In this document: piece after piece, positions 25,960-35,097 of the stretch | How the letters are laid out: every line of letters begins with the position of its first letter | How positions within the stretch are numbered: position 1 is the first letter of the stretch | Source of the DNA: Williamwhitmania sp. | Lineage (GTDB): Bacteria; Bacteroidota; Bacteroidia; Bacteroidales; Williamwhitmaniaceae | Assembly (NCBI GenBank): GCA_035529935.1 | Contig: DATKVT010000169.1 | Span: 1 to 64,000, forward strand | DNA length: 64,000 nt | Direction of reading: 5' to 3' | The notes under the pieces: model-generated | What the model saw: only the letters and a program-made list of their open reading frames with translations | The model's database searches: none | Told to the model about the DNA's origin: nothing | Position numbers and translations under genes: made by a program

Positions 25960-28506
25960 TTAATGAATCAGCCGAGAAACGACTGAATAAAGTTCCATTT
26001 TCTTTATAGGTTTTAGCAGGTATGCAGAACATCCAGCTGCATAACAGCGTTCCATCTCTTCTTGGTGGCTATAAGCAGTTAATATAACCACCGGTATCTC
26101 TGGGAATAAGTCCTTTATCTTTTTTGTAGCCTCAACCCCATTTGATTTGGGCATTCGAATATCCATTAGTACGAGATCAACTTTCCCACCGACAGCCATA
26201 TCTACAGCCTCAAGGCCGTCCTTCGCCCACAAAATTGTAGCCCCGCTACTTTTTAGTAAAGCCTTCAAAAGTAAAAAGTTAGAATCAACATCCTCTGCTA
26301 CCAAAATAGTCTTTCCACTAAAATCAACCGTAGAGCGAGTTGTTTTTACGCGATTATCTTTTTGCCCTTCCTCCCTATTTGACTCAATTGGCAAGGAGAA
26401 GAAAAATGTGCTGCCCTGACCTGGAACTGAATCAAGCCAAATATCTCCACCCAACAAACCCACCAAATCACGGCAAAGGCTGAGGCCTACTCCAGTGCCA
26501 GCATAAAACCTATCACTACCGGAGTTATCCTTCGAAAAACGCTCAAAAACCAAGGCTTGCTGGCTTCTGGATATTCCCGATCCAGTGTCGCGAACAAAGA
26601 AAATCAACTTGCTATTATCCACCTTGTACCCTACCTCAACAAAGCCGCTTTCTGTAAACTTAAGCGCATTTGACAAGAGGTTCGATAAAATTTGTCGAAA
26701 CCGCGTTTCGTCACCAAATAAAGGTTGTGTCCAATCCGGGTCGAAGGAGAAACGAATTTCTACATTATTCTTGGGTTGAAAATACAAAGCCTTCTGCTGT
26801 AGCACAACATCCTGAATAGTTTCATCTAGATTAAACGCACGCTTTATTATCTTAATCTCACCTATTTCGATTAACGAAATGTCCAAAATATCGTTCAGTA
26901 GGTTCAGCAGCACCTCTCCGTTTCGTTTTATATATGAAACAGCCTCCGATCGGCCTCCTTCATCAAGAGTCGGCTCCTCCAAATAGTTTGCAAAGCCGAT
27001 TATGGCATTCATTGGTGTCCGGATTTCATGAGAAATATTCCCAAGGAATGCCGTTTTTAGCTTATCTGACTTCTCTGCCCGCTCCTTTGCTTCCCTCAGC
27101 TGCATAGTTCTATCCTCAACAAGCAACTCGAGGTCTTTTTGATACCGCTCCAGTTCCTCTTGAATTTTTCTCCTCTCACCCACCTCGTCCATCAACTTTT
27201 TATTGATCTCCGATTTTAACTTATTCCTGCTATAAAGGAGGTAGGACACAATTACAAAGAACAAAAATAGCGTTGCCCAGAAGTAGCTCACCCACCTTGC
27301 TTTTTTAAGTTCGCTCACCTTAAGCTCAGCCTCCTTCGAAAGCATTTTTATTTTATTTTCAGAGTATTCAAATTTATAACGAGCATCAACTCCTAGTAGC
27401 ATTCTCTGCTTTTCAGCGCCGTAAACACTATCGCGGTATATGCTGTATTTAATGTAGTTAAGGTAGGCTTCCCTGTAGTTAGAACTCTTTGCATACAGCT
27501 CCGACAGTCGTTGATATCCAACAACCTTTAATCCATTAAGATGAATTGAATCAGCAACCCCAATTGAACGCTTAAGCAACTGTTCACTCTCAGCATTCTT
27601 CCCTTCTTCAGCATATATTCTTGCTAAATACTGCATCGCTTCAGCTACTCCTTCCCTGTTTTGGAGTCGTGAGCGAATCTCAAGGGTGCGGTTGAAATAA
27701 TTCTCGGCGAGATTAAGCTGGCCCATTATTTCATAGGTACGGCCAATATTGAGTAGAGTGTTTGACTTACTAAGCTCATTACCGTCCCGCTCCTTTATTT
27801 CGAGCGCCTTGTTAAAATAATCCAAGGCCATGGCAAATTTTTGCTCCTCAACATAAATCCTTCCAATATTATTTAAAGCCATGCTAATGCCATTACTATC
27901 ATTACTCTTTCGGCTAGTTTCCAAGGCGATCTGGTAAAAGTCAAGAGCGCGATTCTTCTCCCCGAACTGGAAGTAAATATTCCCTATTTTACGAATAATA
28001 TTAGAGCGCTCTATGGGAAAATTGAGCTGTAGAAGAATTTGAAAAGCAGACTTGTAATTTTTTAATGCCTGCTCAAAATCTCCCGTTGAAGAGTAGATGG
28101 TACCCTGAGCATCATAAATATCTACCAAAAGGCGTTGGACTTCCAGCCTCTTCGCAATTTCCATGCTTCGACTAAAGGACTCCTGAGCATCAAAATAATC
28201 TCCAAGAAGGAATGCTGCGTTACCGTAATAAAGAAGTGCATACCCTTGTTCTTCCTGAGAGTCAGTTTCAATGGCCAATACCGTTGACTTAGAGGCGAGC
28301 TGTTTTGCGATTCCGGGATTGATGCTGAGGTATGTTTTGGATAATTCCAAGAGCTGCTGTAACCGATTCTTGCCTTCCAAATTCTGATATTTCACCTTTA
28401 CGCTATCTGGCACTGAATCATCAAGGGAGCCTCCGGTTCCAAAAAGATGCTGCCCCGTTAAGATTAGAAGGACCATCAAGAACGCAGTACATCGAAAAGT
28501 CTTCAT
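25960..28506 (-). CDS. TPR-containing hybrid sensor histidine kinase
   Basis: This 848-residue protein has a signal peptide (about 1-24), a periplasmic array of about seven tetratricopeptide repeats (about 60-370), and one membrane helix (about 405-425). A coiled coil leads to HisKA with the phospho-acceptor His in 'NISHEIRTP' (about 491). The HATPase has 'NLLSNALKF', 'DTGSGIS' and 'GTGVGLSLC' boxes (about 600-715). A C-terminal receiver carries the phospho-acceptor Asp in 'VLMDIRMP' (about 779) and Lys in 'LLKPIKK'. This architecture is frequent in Bacteroidota. No separate phosphotransfer or DNA-binding output protein is encoded alongside, so the downstream partner is unknown. Confidence 0.93.
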   Translation of the reverse strand: MKTFRCTAFLMVLLILTGQHLFGTGGSLDDSVPDSVKVKYQNLEGKNRLQQLLELSKTYLSINPGIAKQLASKSTVLAIETDSQEEQGYALLYYGNAAFLLGDYFDAQESFSRSMEIAKRLEVQRLLVDIYDAQGTIYSSTGDFEQALKNYKSAFQILLQLNFPIERSNIIRKIGNIYFQFGEKNRALDFYQIALETSRKSNDSNGISMALNNIGRIYVEEQKFAMALDYFNKALEIKERDGNELSKSNTLLNIGRTYEIMGQLNLAENYFNRTLEIRSRLQNREGVAEAMQYLARIYAEEGKNAESEQLLKRSIGVADSIHLNGLKVVGYQRLSELYAKSSNYREAYLNYIKYSIYRDSVYGAEKQRMLLGVDARYKFEYSENKIKMLSKEAELKVSELKKARWVSYFWATLFLFFVIVSYLLYSRNKLKSEINKKLMDEVGERRKIQEELERYQKDLELLVEDRTMQLREAKERAEKSDKLKTAFLGNISHEIRTPMNAIIGFANYLEEPTLDEGGRSEAVSYIKRNGEVLLNLLNDILDISLIEIGEIKIIKRAFNLDETIQDVVLQQKALYFQPKNNVEIRFSFDPDWTQPLFGDETRFRQILSNLLSNALKFTESGFVEVGYKVDNSKLIFFVRDTGSGISRSQQALVFERFSKDNSGSDRFYAGTGVGLSLCRDLVGLLGGDIWLDSVPGQGSTFFFSLPIESNREEGQKDNRVKTTRSTVDFSGKTILVAEDVDSNFLLLKALLKSSGATILWAKDGLEAVDMAVGGKVDLVLMDIRMPKSNGVEATKKIKDLFPEIPVVILTAYSHQEEMERCYAAGCSAYLLKPIKKMELYSVVSRLIH

Positions 28507-28575
28507 TTTCGGGATTTATCGAGGAAATCGAAATCTAGAAAAATTTACGGTCAATTCAAAAATCTTATTTAAACG

Positions 28576-28603
28576 AAAAAGAGGGACGTATGCCCCTCTC
28601 TAC
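28576..28603 (-). terminator. Terminator after the small acidic protein gene
   Basis: On the minus strand, AGAGGG / CCCTCT arms around a short loop lead into a T-run. Confidence 0.6.
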
Positions 28604-28648
28604 AAATTCAGCTGTTTCTAGCATTTCCTTATTACTCTTCAAATCATC

Positions 28649-28915
28649 TTAATCCTCCTCCTCATCATCTATTTCCCCCTCCTCATCCTTAAAATAATCA
28701 TCATCGTCAAGTAATTTCTCATCCAGATAATCCTCTTCGTCATCCTCTTGCCTAAATTGGAGTTCTGGATCATCCAAATCATCAATTTCAGAAAAAATTG
28801 AGCGTTTTTGGTTTTTTTCCTTTTTTTCAGGTTTGAGTTTTCGCCCCCGTTTTAAATCATCGGACTCAAACACCTTTGTGTTATTTCCACTTTTTAGGTC
28901 CTTCCTCGCTTTCAT
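28649..28915 (-). CDS. Small highly charged protein, unrecognised
   Basis: This 88-residue protein is made of two opposite halves: a basic first half (about 1-40, 'RGRKLKPEKKEKNQKR') and a very acidic second half ending 'DDYFKDEEGEIDDEEED'. No fold or membrane segment is apparent, and it is probably disordered. Such tails occur on proteins that bind basic partners such as histone-like proteins, ribosomal proteins or polymerases. It lies 149 bases downstream of polA in the same direction and has its own terminator. The reading frame is maintained and preceded by a spacer, so I consider it real, but the function is unknown. Confidence 0.6.
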   Translation of the reverse strand: MKARKDLKSGNNTKVFESDDLKRGRKLKPEKKEKNQKRSIFSEIDDLDDPELQFRQEDDEEDYLDEKLLDDDDYFKDEEGEIDDEEED

Positions 28916-29064
28916 TGTTGGCGCCTGTTAGGTTAAACCAGTTTTTAGTTTTTGTTAATAAACATACTATTCCCAAAATTGGGAACCATCATCTTTTGCA
29001 ATTATAAATATTTTTTTGATTCAAACAGAAATGATCTCATTATTTGTGCATAAACTATCATAGG

Positions 29065-31839
29065 CTAGTGAGCGTCGAGCCAACTATTACCCTCGCCAAC
29101 CTCAACAATCAAAGGAACAGAAAGGCTTGCGGAACTTTGCATCATAGCAATAACTATTTCTCGAACCTGCTCTCGTTCAGCAATATTAACATTAAAAACA
29201 AGCTCATCATGCACCTGCATTATCATTTTACTCTGCAATTTAAGCCTATTAAATTCAGCATGAATCTTGATCATGGCAATCTTTATTATATCGGCAGCAG
29301 AGCCTTGAATTGGTGCATTAATGGCGTTGCGCTCAGCAAGGCCCCTAACCACCTGATTATTTGATCTGATATCGGGAAGGTAACGCCTTCTTCCAAAAAG
29401 TGTTTCAACAAAACCACTTGTACGGGCAGCAACAACAACGTTTTCCATGTATTCTTTTACCTTTGGATAGGAAGCAAAGTATCCGTCGATTAACGCCTTG
29501 GCGTCACTCCTTGCAATATTTAGCCGCTGGCTCAAACCAAAGGATGATATACCATAGATAATGCCAAAATTTGCAGTTTTGGCATGCGATCGCATTTCGC
29601 GAGTTACCTCTTCAACGGGCACACCGTATATTTTAGAAGCCGTGGCAGCATGAATATCTTCTCCAGCCAAAAATGCCTCAATCAGTCCGCTGTCGCCCGA
29701 AAGGTGAGCCATTAACCGAAGTTCAATCTGGGAATAATCAGCAGACAAAATAATGGAGTGCTCATTTTCTGCAATAAATGCTTTACGAATTTCCCGTCCC
29801 CGCTCTCCTCTCACTGGGATGTTTTGGAGATTAGGGTTATTCGAACTTAGCCTCCCTGTTGAAGTAACGGCTTGATTAAAGTTGCTGTGAATTAATCCTG
29901 TTTTTTGATTAACAAGTTTTGGGATCGACTCTATGTAGGACGAGAGAAGCTTCTTTAAGGATCGGAAATCAAGAATTTTTTCCACAATAGGGTGCTCGCC
30001 AACCATACGTTGAAGAACTTCTTCACTAGTTGAATACTGCTTGCTTTTTGTGCTTTTAGCAGAACTTGAACCAGCACCAAGTTTCAGCTTATCAAAAAGT
30101 ACATAGCCCAACTGCTTTGGTGAACTTACATTAAGATCGGACTTACCTGCCAACTTTTTTATCTCATCATCCAACAAGATCATCTGACTATTCAAATCCT
30201 TGCCAAATTCTTCAAGAGCACCGATATCAACTCGAACACCCGCGGTCTCCATGTCGGCAAGTACACCTACGAGTGGCAACTCAATCTCATAAAAAAGTTT
30301 TGTTAAACCAAGGCGCTCAATTTCATCCTTAAAGTAAAGGTACAGCTGCCATGTAACATCAGCATCCTCCGCAGAGTATTCAGCCACCTTCTCAGGTGAA
30401 ATTTTTGACATATTAATCTGTAAAGCACCCTTTCCTCCAATAAGTTCCTCTATTGCAATTGGCTCATAATTCAGGTATCGCTCACTCAGAAAGTCCATTC
30501 CATGACGAGACTCTGGATCGATAAGATAGTGAGCCAACATGGTATCGAAAATTGGTCCTCGAACAGCCACTCCGCTCTGCTGCAACACCATGGTATCAAA
30601 CTTCAAATTCTGACCAACCTTGGTGTAGCTTTCCGATGCAAATATTGGAGATATCCTATTCAACCACTCGGTGCGGATATGCTTATCCTTGGGGAGATAG
30701 AGAAAAAATCCATGATCCTTTTGCCAGCTAAAAGCAATACCAACAAGTTCCGCTGAGAAAACATCGAGGCTAGTTGTTTCGGTGTCGAAACAAAAAGTCT
30801 TGTTTGCTTGGATGGCGGTAACAAGCTCTTCAAAGGTCGCAGCAGTATCAACCAACTTATAATTTTTCTTTATATCCTTAATGGTATGATATTGAGATGT
30901 CATGCCACTTGGCTCGCTTTCAAACAAGTTTCCTTGAGCTGGAAGAACTTGCTTGGTAGCGGTTGAAGGCGCATCCTTCACATCCTTCAACATTGAACGA
31001 AATTCAAGCTCTTCAAAAAGGTGCTTTAATGCATCGTGATTGGGTTCCTTCACCAAAATATCATCAATGATTAAGTTTATTGGCACGTTAATATCAATGG
31101 TAGCAAGTTTCTTTGAAAGTATGATCTCATCAATATGACTTTGGATAATTTCCCGAGTCCTACCCGTTAACTCCTCAACGTGTTCTATAACGCCCTCGGC
31201 TGAGCCATACTCTGCAATGAGCTTAGTGGCAGTCTTCTCCCCAATACCATGTGCACCAGGTATATTGTCAGAAGCATCACCCCACAAAGCGAGAATATCG
31301 ATAAACTGTGCAGGGGAAGATAAACCATGCTGCTCACACACCTCCGGCACACCTAATATTTCAGCCTCATTACCAGATTTCTTTGGTTTATATAGGTATA
31401 TATTGCTGTCCACTAATTGTATATAATCCTTATCTGGAGTATACATATAGGTATCATATCCCAATGCTCCAAATCGTTTTGCCAATGTACCAACAACATC
31501 ATCAGCTTCAAAATTTGGAACAAGGACAACGGGGATGCGATAGGCCTCCAATATTTGCTTTATGTATGGCACCGAGGCCCTAATATCTTCTGGTGCTGGC
31601 GGTCTATTTGCCTTGTATTGTGGGTAGATCTCTCCTCTAAAAGTTGGTCCAGCCGGATCAAAGGCAACCGCGAGATGCGTCGGTGTTTCCTTCTTAATTA
31701 ACTCCTGAAGCGTTTTTACAAAGCCAAATATTGCAGAGGTGTTAACTCCTTTCGAATTAGTAATTGGCCTATTTATAAAAGCATAGTATGACCGAAAAAT
31801 CAGGGCATATGCATCAAGAAGAAAAACTTTTTCTTTCAT
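29065..31839 (-). CDS. polA: DNA polymerase I
   Basis: Replicative gap filling and repair polymerase with all three activities apparently intact. The 5'-3' exonuclease domain (about 1-290) has 'NFEADDVVGTLAKRFG' and 'GDASDNIPG'. The 3'-5' exonuclease domain (about 325-510) has 'FDTETTSLD' (Asp and Glu present) and 'EDADVTWQLY'. The polymerase domain (about 550-924) has motif A 'ADYSQIELR', an O-helix region 'RSHAKTANFGIIYG' and motif C 'VHDELVF'. At 924 residues it is close to E. coli Pol I. It lies 6 bases after queD and is probably co-transcribed with it. Confidence 0.98.
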   Translation of the reverse strand: MKEKVFLLDAYALIFRSYYAFINRPITNSKGVNTSAIFGFVKTLQELIKKETPTHLAVAFDPAGPTFRGEIYPQYKANRPPAPEDIRASVPYIKQILEAYRIPVVLVPNFEADDVVGTLAKRFGALGYDTYMYTPDKDYIQLVDSNIYLYKPKKSGNEAEILGVPEVCEQHGLSSPAQFIDILALWGDASDNIPGAHGIGEKTATKLIAEYGSAEGVIEHVEELTGRTREIIQSHIDEIILSKKLATIDINVPINLIIDDILVKEPNHDALKHLFEELEFRSMLKDVKDAPSTATKQVLPAQGNLFESEPSGMTSQYHTIKDIKKNYKLVDTAATFEELVTAIQANKTFCFDTETTSLDVFSAELVGIAFSWQKDHGFFLYLPKDKHIRTEWLNRISPIFASESYTKVGQNLKFDTMVLQQSGVAVRGPIFDTMLAHYLIDPESRHGMDFLSERYLNYEPIAIEELIGGKGALQINMSKISPEKVAEYSAEDADVTWQLYLYFKDEIERLGLTKLFYEIELPLVGVLADMETAGVRVDIGALEEFGKDLNSQMILLDDEIKKLAGKSDLNVSSPKQLGYVLFDKLKLGAGSSSAKSTKSKQYSTSEEVLQRMVGEHPIVEKILDFRSLKKLLSSYIESIPKLVNQKTGLIHSNFNQAVTSTGRLSSNNPNLQNIPVRGERGREIRKAFIAENEHSIILSADYSQIELRLMAHLSGDSGLIEAFLAGEDIHAATASKIYGVPVEEVTREMRSHAKTANFGIIYGISSFGLSQRLNIARSDAKALIDGYFASYPKVKEYMENVVVAARTSGFVETLFGRRRYLPDIRSNNQVVRGLAERNAINAPIQGSAADIIKIAMIKIHAEFNRLKLQSKMIMQVHDELVFNVNIAEREQVREIVIAMMQSSASLSVPLIVEVGEGNSWLDAH

Positions 31840-31845
31840 GTCATA

Positions 31846-32298
31846 TTACTTATTATCTTCATTGTACCATTCGGCATATGAAGTTGCAGTTTCATAAAGT
31901 TTAAGATGATGAAGCGTTATCCCATCCGGCAACTCGGTTTGAATTTGATCAACAAAGTGAAGAAGTAAGTTTTCGCAGGTGGGTTGAAAATCAACGGCGT
32001 CAACTTTTTTAAACCGATCTTTAAGAATTGGGATCAATCCCTTAGACTCTTCGTTGTTGTTCATTAGCAATGCATGGTCGAGTCGGCTTACAATTCGTTT
32101 GTTTACAACACTCTTGAGCATCCCAAAATCCATCACCATTCCCAGCTTGGGATTAGCAGTATCTTCAATTGGTTGGCCAATAACCGTAACAAAAAGTCGG
32201 TAAGAGTGACCGTGAATATTACTGCAAGAACCATCATAGCCCGTGAGAAAATGGGCCATTTCAAATGAAAACTCCTTTGTAAGTCGAATCTGTGCCAT
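31846..32298 (-). CDS. queD: 6-carboxytetrahydropterin synthase (QueD)
   Basis: QueD converts dihydroneopterin triphosphate to 6-carboxytetrahydropterin in queuosine synthesis. The zinc ligands are visible as His in 'FEMAHFL' and the two His of 'NIHGHSY', with the catalytic Cys in 'GSCSNIHG' (about 28). 'LDHALL' and the terminal 'YETATSYAEW' glutamate complete the PTPS set. At 150 residues it is slightly longer than E. coli QueD (121), as in related phyla. No other queuosine gene or preQ1 riboswitch is seen in the window; polA follows by 6 bases. Confidence 0.93.
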   Translation of the reverse strand: MAQIRLTKEFSFEMAHFLTGYDGSCSNIHGHSYRLFVTVIGQPIEDTANPKLGMVMDFGMLKSVVNKRIVSRLDHALLMNNNEESKGLIPILKDRFKKVDAVDFQPTCENLLLHFVDQIQTELPDGITLHHLKLYETATSYAEWYNEDNK

Positions 32299-32346
32299 CG
32301 TTTCAAAATTAGTCTAAAAAAAACAACAATAGTGGTTGCATTGTTG

Positions 32347-32383
32347 CACAAAAAAACCTTCAGCGGAAAATCTGCTGAAGGTA
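32347..32383 (-). terminator. Terminator of the ArsR-family gene
   Basis: CCTTCAGC / GCTGAAGG perfect arms with a T-run on the minus-strand side, 20 bases after the arsR-type stop. Confidence 0.85.
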
Positions 32384-32401
32384 GAGTCTGTTTGCACTGC
32401 C

Positions 32402-32701
32402 TTATACGGTGCACTTGCTCACGCAATCAAGTATGCGTGCAAGATTATTATGCTTAAGAAAATAGAAAGTGTTTTTACCTTCCCTTTTGGAGCAAAGCAC
32501 TCCCTTGTCCTTTAGAATCCCTAAATGATGAGAGGTGGTTGATTGCTCTATCTGAAGTTTCTCGTGTATCTCCGTAACCGTCATCTTTTTACCATCTTCC
32601 AGAAAACTAAGGATTGCGATACGCATAGGATGTGCTATGGCTTTAAGCATATTTGCAGCCTGCTCTAGCTGCTCGATTTTCAATTCATTTACGTGTTGCA
32701 T
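32402..32701 (-). CDS. ArsR-family transcriptional regulator
   Basis: This 99-residue winged-helix repressor has 'MLKAIAHPMRIAILSFL' (about 18-34), recognition helix region 'QSTTSHHLGILKDKGVL' (about 53-69) and wing 'KREGKNTFYFL' (about 72-82). The classical CxC metal site in the recognition helix is absent. Two cysteines lie near the C-terminus (CVSKC), so metal sensing through those or sensing of something else is possible. It is a single gene, and an AT-rich dyad around CATG at about 32740-32760 upstream may be its operator. Confidence 0.88.
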   Translation of the reverse strand: MQHVNELKIEQLEQAANMLKAIAHPMRIAILSFLEDGKKMTVTEIHEKLQIEQSTTSHHLGILKDKGVLCSKREGKNTFYFLKHNNLARILDCVSKCTV

Positions 32702-32730
32702 TTTTCAAAATAGTTTACCAAAATCAAATG

Positions 32731-32760
32731 CAAATATATCAATATCATGAATATGTTGTT
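32731..32760 (-). promoter_or_regulatory. Promoter/operator region of the ArsR-family gene
   Basis: On the minus strand, TATATTTG (32731-32738) fits the -7 element. It is adjoined by an imperfect AT-rich dyad centred on CATG (ATATcATGAATAT-like), as expected for an autorepressor site. No clear -33. Confidence 0.35.
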
Positions 32761-32819
32761 ATCGCATAGGGGTGAATGTCTAATATTTCGAAGATAAAAG
32801 CGGAATAGAAACATTTTTT

Positions 32820-32827
32820 TACCTTTG
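32820..32827 (+). promoter_or_regulatory. -7 element of the polyprenyl synthase promoter
   Basis: TACCTTTG matches TAnnTTTG, 20 bases before the ATG. The -33 is not obvious. Confidence 0.5.
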
Positions 32828-32847
32828 AAACTCTAACAAACCTGTTA

Positions 32848-33822
32848 ATGAGTGGCATTAATTCGATAAAAGAACCGGTAAAAAAAGAACTTGAGGAGTT
32901 CGAGGTTTTCTTCCGAGGTCAGGCACAATCGCCCTACAAATCCCTCGACTTCATTTTAACCTACATTGTCAGGCACAAAGGAAAGCAGCTGCGGCCTCTT
33001 TTTGTATTCCTTTCGGCCAAGCTGATTGGCGAAGTTACGCAATCGACCCACGTTGCCGCCACCATGATTGAGCTATTGCATACTGCCACCCTAATTCACG
33101 ACGACGTGGTAGACGAGGCGTACGAGCGACGCGGATTCTGGTCTGTAAATGCACTGTGGCGGTCAAAAATTGCCGTATTGGTGGGCGATTTTATTCTGTC
33201 TAAAGGACTTATGGTTGCCGTGGAGCACAAGGAGTATGAAATGCTGGAAACCATGTCGAATGCAGTGAAGGAAATGTCTGAAGGGGAGCTTTTCCAGATT
33301 GAAAAGAGCCGCAAAATGGATATCACCGAGGACGATTACTACAACATTATCCGAAAGAAAACGGCAACTCTCATTGCGGCGTGCACCAGTAGCGGTGCTC
33401 GCTCTGCCGGTGCAGATAAGGCAACCGTAGCAAAACTCTACGAAATCGGTATTCTTTTGGGTATGGCATTTCAAATAAAAGATGACCTATTCGACTTTCA
33501 GCCTTCAGCTCTCACCGGAAAACCATCGGGTAACGACATCAAGGAAAAGAAATTAACGCTACCGCTTATTTTCGCCCTTAACAATGGTTCAAAAAAGGAG
33601 CGTGAAGAGATAATCTCGCTGATAAAAAAACTAAAGGGTAAACGACAAGAAGTAGATAAAATCATTGCTTTTGTTGAGCAAAAAGGGGGAATAACGTATG
33701 CTGAACAAAAAATGGTTGAGTGCAAAAACAACGCCATTACCCTGCTACACAAAATTCCGGAAAACCCATCAAGGCAAGCCCTTGAGGCGCTTGCACACTA
33801 TATCGTAAGTCGGAAAAGTTAA
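32848..33822 (+). CDS. Trans-polyprenyl diphosphate synthase
   Basis: This 324-residue all-alpha isoprenyl synthase has a first Asp-rich motif DDVVD in 'LIHDDVVDEAYERRG' (about 83-97) and a second, DDLFD, in 'QIKDDLFDF' (about 209-217). Chain-length determination points to a long-chain (octaprenyl/heptaprenyl-like) product for menaquinone side chains: the residues just before the first motif are small or hydrophobic (TLI). Exact chain length cannot be read with certainty. It is a single gene ended by a strong terminator. A second, different prenyl synthase starts at the right window edge. Confidence 0.9.
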   Translation: MSGINSIKEPVKKELEEFEVFFRGQAQSPYKSLDFILTYIVRHKGKQLRPLFVFLSAKLIGEVTQSTHVAATMIELLHTATLIHDDVVDEAYERRGFWSVNALWRSKIAVLVGDFILSKGLMVAVEHKEYEMLETMSNAVKEMSEGELFQIEKSRKMDITEDDYYNIIRKKTATLIAACTSSGARSAGADKATVAKLYEIGILLGMAFQIKDDLFDFQPSALTGKPSGNDIKEKKLTLPLIFALNNGSKKEREEIISLIKKLKGKRQEVDKIIAFVEQKGGITYAEQKMVECKNNAITLLHKIPENPSRQALEALAHYIVSRKS

Positions 33823-33828
33823 AAAAAA

Positions 33829-33860
33829 TGAGCGAAGGGCATCTGCCCTTCGCTCGCCTT
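33829..33860. terminator. Bidirectional terminator
   Basis: GAGCGAAGGGC-atct-GCCCTTCGCTC, perfect 11-bp arms between the convergent polyprenyl synthase and deoC genes. Confidence 0.85.
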
Positions 33861-33878
33861 CATAAATCTCTCAAATTT

Positions 33879-34748
33879 TTAGAAATAATTTACCTGTTTG
33901 CCGGTGATCTCGGTGAGTAGGTTGTTGGCCAACCGACTTGCGCCTAAGCGGAATAATGACGGATTAATCCACTCCTCACCAAGAATTCGTCTCACAACCA
34001 AGAGATAGCCAAGAGCATCTTCTGGGGAAACCATTCCGCCGGCGGGTTTAAATCCAATTTTTTTCCCATGCTTCGCATAAAAGTCTTTAATAGCCATACA
34101 CATCACAACTGCTGCCTCAAGAGTGGCTGCAGGTTCCATTTTACCCGTAGAGGTTTTAATGAAATCGGCACCGGCCTCCATCGAAATCAAACTTGCCAAG
34201 CGGATTGCTTCATAATCAGGAAGTGCACCAGTTTCTAAGATAACCTTAAGATGAGCTTTCCCTAGGCTCTTTTTTATCGTAGCAATTTCGTCGAAAACAA
34301 CCTGATGATCTCCGCTAAGAAAAGTTCCCAAAGAAATAACTATATCGATTTCGTCGGCCCCTGCCTTAACAGTTCTAACACATTCGTCAACCTTAACCTC
34401 AATAAAGGTTTGAGAAGAGGGAAATCCTGCGCCAACAGCTGCAATTTGGACTTTTTTGTCGGTTAAATTATCCCTTACGGCCTTTACTAAAGGAGGGTAG
34501 ACGCAAATAGCTGCCACGTTGTCAATATTAGGATAGTGAGCAGAGAATTCGCTTACCTTTTTGGCCATGCTACCTCCCTTGGTTATTGGGTCGGTGGAGT
34601 TAAGTGAGGTAAGGTCGATAAGACTCAAGCAGGTGCGTAAGTCGCTTTCCGATTTTTCCTTAGAAACACGCTTTTTAATGTCGGAAATGAGCGCATCCAC
34701 CTCGGCAGGGTTCACCTCCCGATTATAGTTTAAGTATTCAGCATTCAT
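33879..34748 (-). CDS. deoC: Deoxyribose-phosphate aldolase
   Basis: DeoC cleaves 2-deoxyribose-5-phosphate to glyceraldehyde-3-phosphate and acetaldehyde in deoxynucleoside catabolism. The Schiff-base lysine lies in 'ADFIKTSTGK' (about 195-204), with 'GADEIDIVI' (about 133-141) and 'GFKPAGGM' (about 228-235) completing the TIM-barrel site. At 289 residues it is longer than E. coli DeoC (259) because of an N-terminal extension, as in related Bacteroidota. It is the last gene of the dtd/MazG-like/deoC unit. Confidence 0.95.
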   Translation of the reverse strand: MNAEYLNYNREVNPAEVDALISDIKKRVSKEKSESDLRTCLSLIDLTSLNSTDPITKGGSMAKKVSEFSAHYPNIDNVAAICVYPPLVKAVRDNLTDKKVQIAAVGAGFPSSQTFIEVKVDECVRTVKAGADEIDIVISLGTFLSGDHQVVFDEIATIKKSLGKAHLKVILETGALPDYEAIRLASLISMEAGADFIKTSTGKMEPAATLEAAVVMCMAIKDFYAKHGKKIGFKPAGGMVSPEDALGYLLVVRRILGEEWINPSLFRLGASRLANNLLTEITGKQVNYF

Positions 34749-34770
34749 AGCTTCTTAATTAGGTTATTGT

Positions 34771-35097
34771 TTACAGTTTTTTATTGTTTTTATGGCGCTG
34801 AGCATCTCGCTCCGTCTTCTTAGCAAAGTTTCTTTCTACTGCCTTTTCAAGGTCCACGCCGGTTTGATTGGCTATGCAAATGAGCACAAATAGCACATCG
34901 GCCATTTCATCACCAAGATCAGCATCCTTCTCGTCACCCTTAAAAGATTGGTCGCCATACTGACGCGCCATTACCCGTGCGAGCTCACCCACCTCCTCAG
35001 TCAGCAAAGCCATGTTGGTAAGCTCGCTGAAATATCGCACGCCAAACTCTTTGATCCAATCGTCAACGAGTTTCTGATAATTCTGCAATGTTATCAT
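34771..35097 (-). CDS. MazG-like nucleotide pyrophosphohydrolase
   Basis: This 108-residue all-alpha NTP-pyrophosphohydrolase has the metal-binding EExxE...ExxD pattern in 'TEEVGELARVMARQ' (about 30-43) and 'DEMADVLFVLICIAN' (about 63-77). Members hydrolyse (d)NTPs to monophosphates, which prevents misincorporation or controls alarmones. The substrate is not readable here. The start overlaps the dtd stop by ATGA, and deoC follows after 22 bases, so the three form a nucleotide and translation-quality operon. Confidence 0.88.
   Translation of the reverse strand: MITLQNYQKLVDDWIKEFGVRYFSELTNMALLTEEVGELARVMARQYGDQSFKGDEKDADLGDEMADVLFVLICIANQTGVDLEKAVERNFAKKTERDAQRHKNNKKL

Noticed and set aside
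32299-32401. preQ1 riboswitch upstream of queD
   Set aside because: The short leader shows only a -7-like element and the ArsR terminator hairpin, with no pseudoknot-like preQ1 aptamer.
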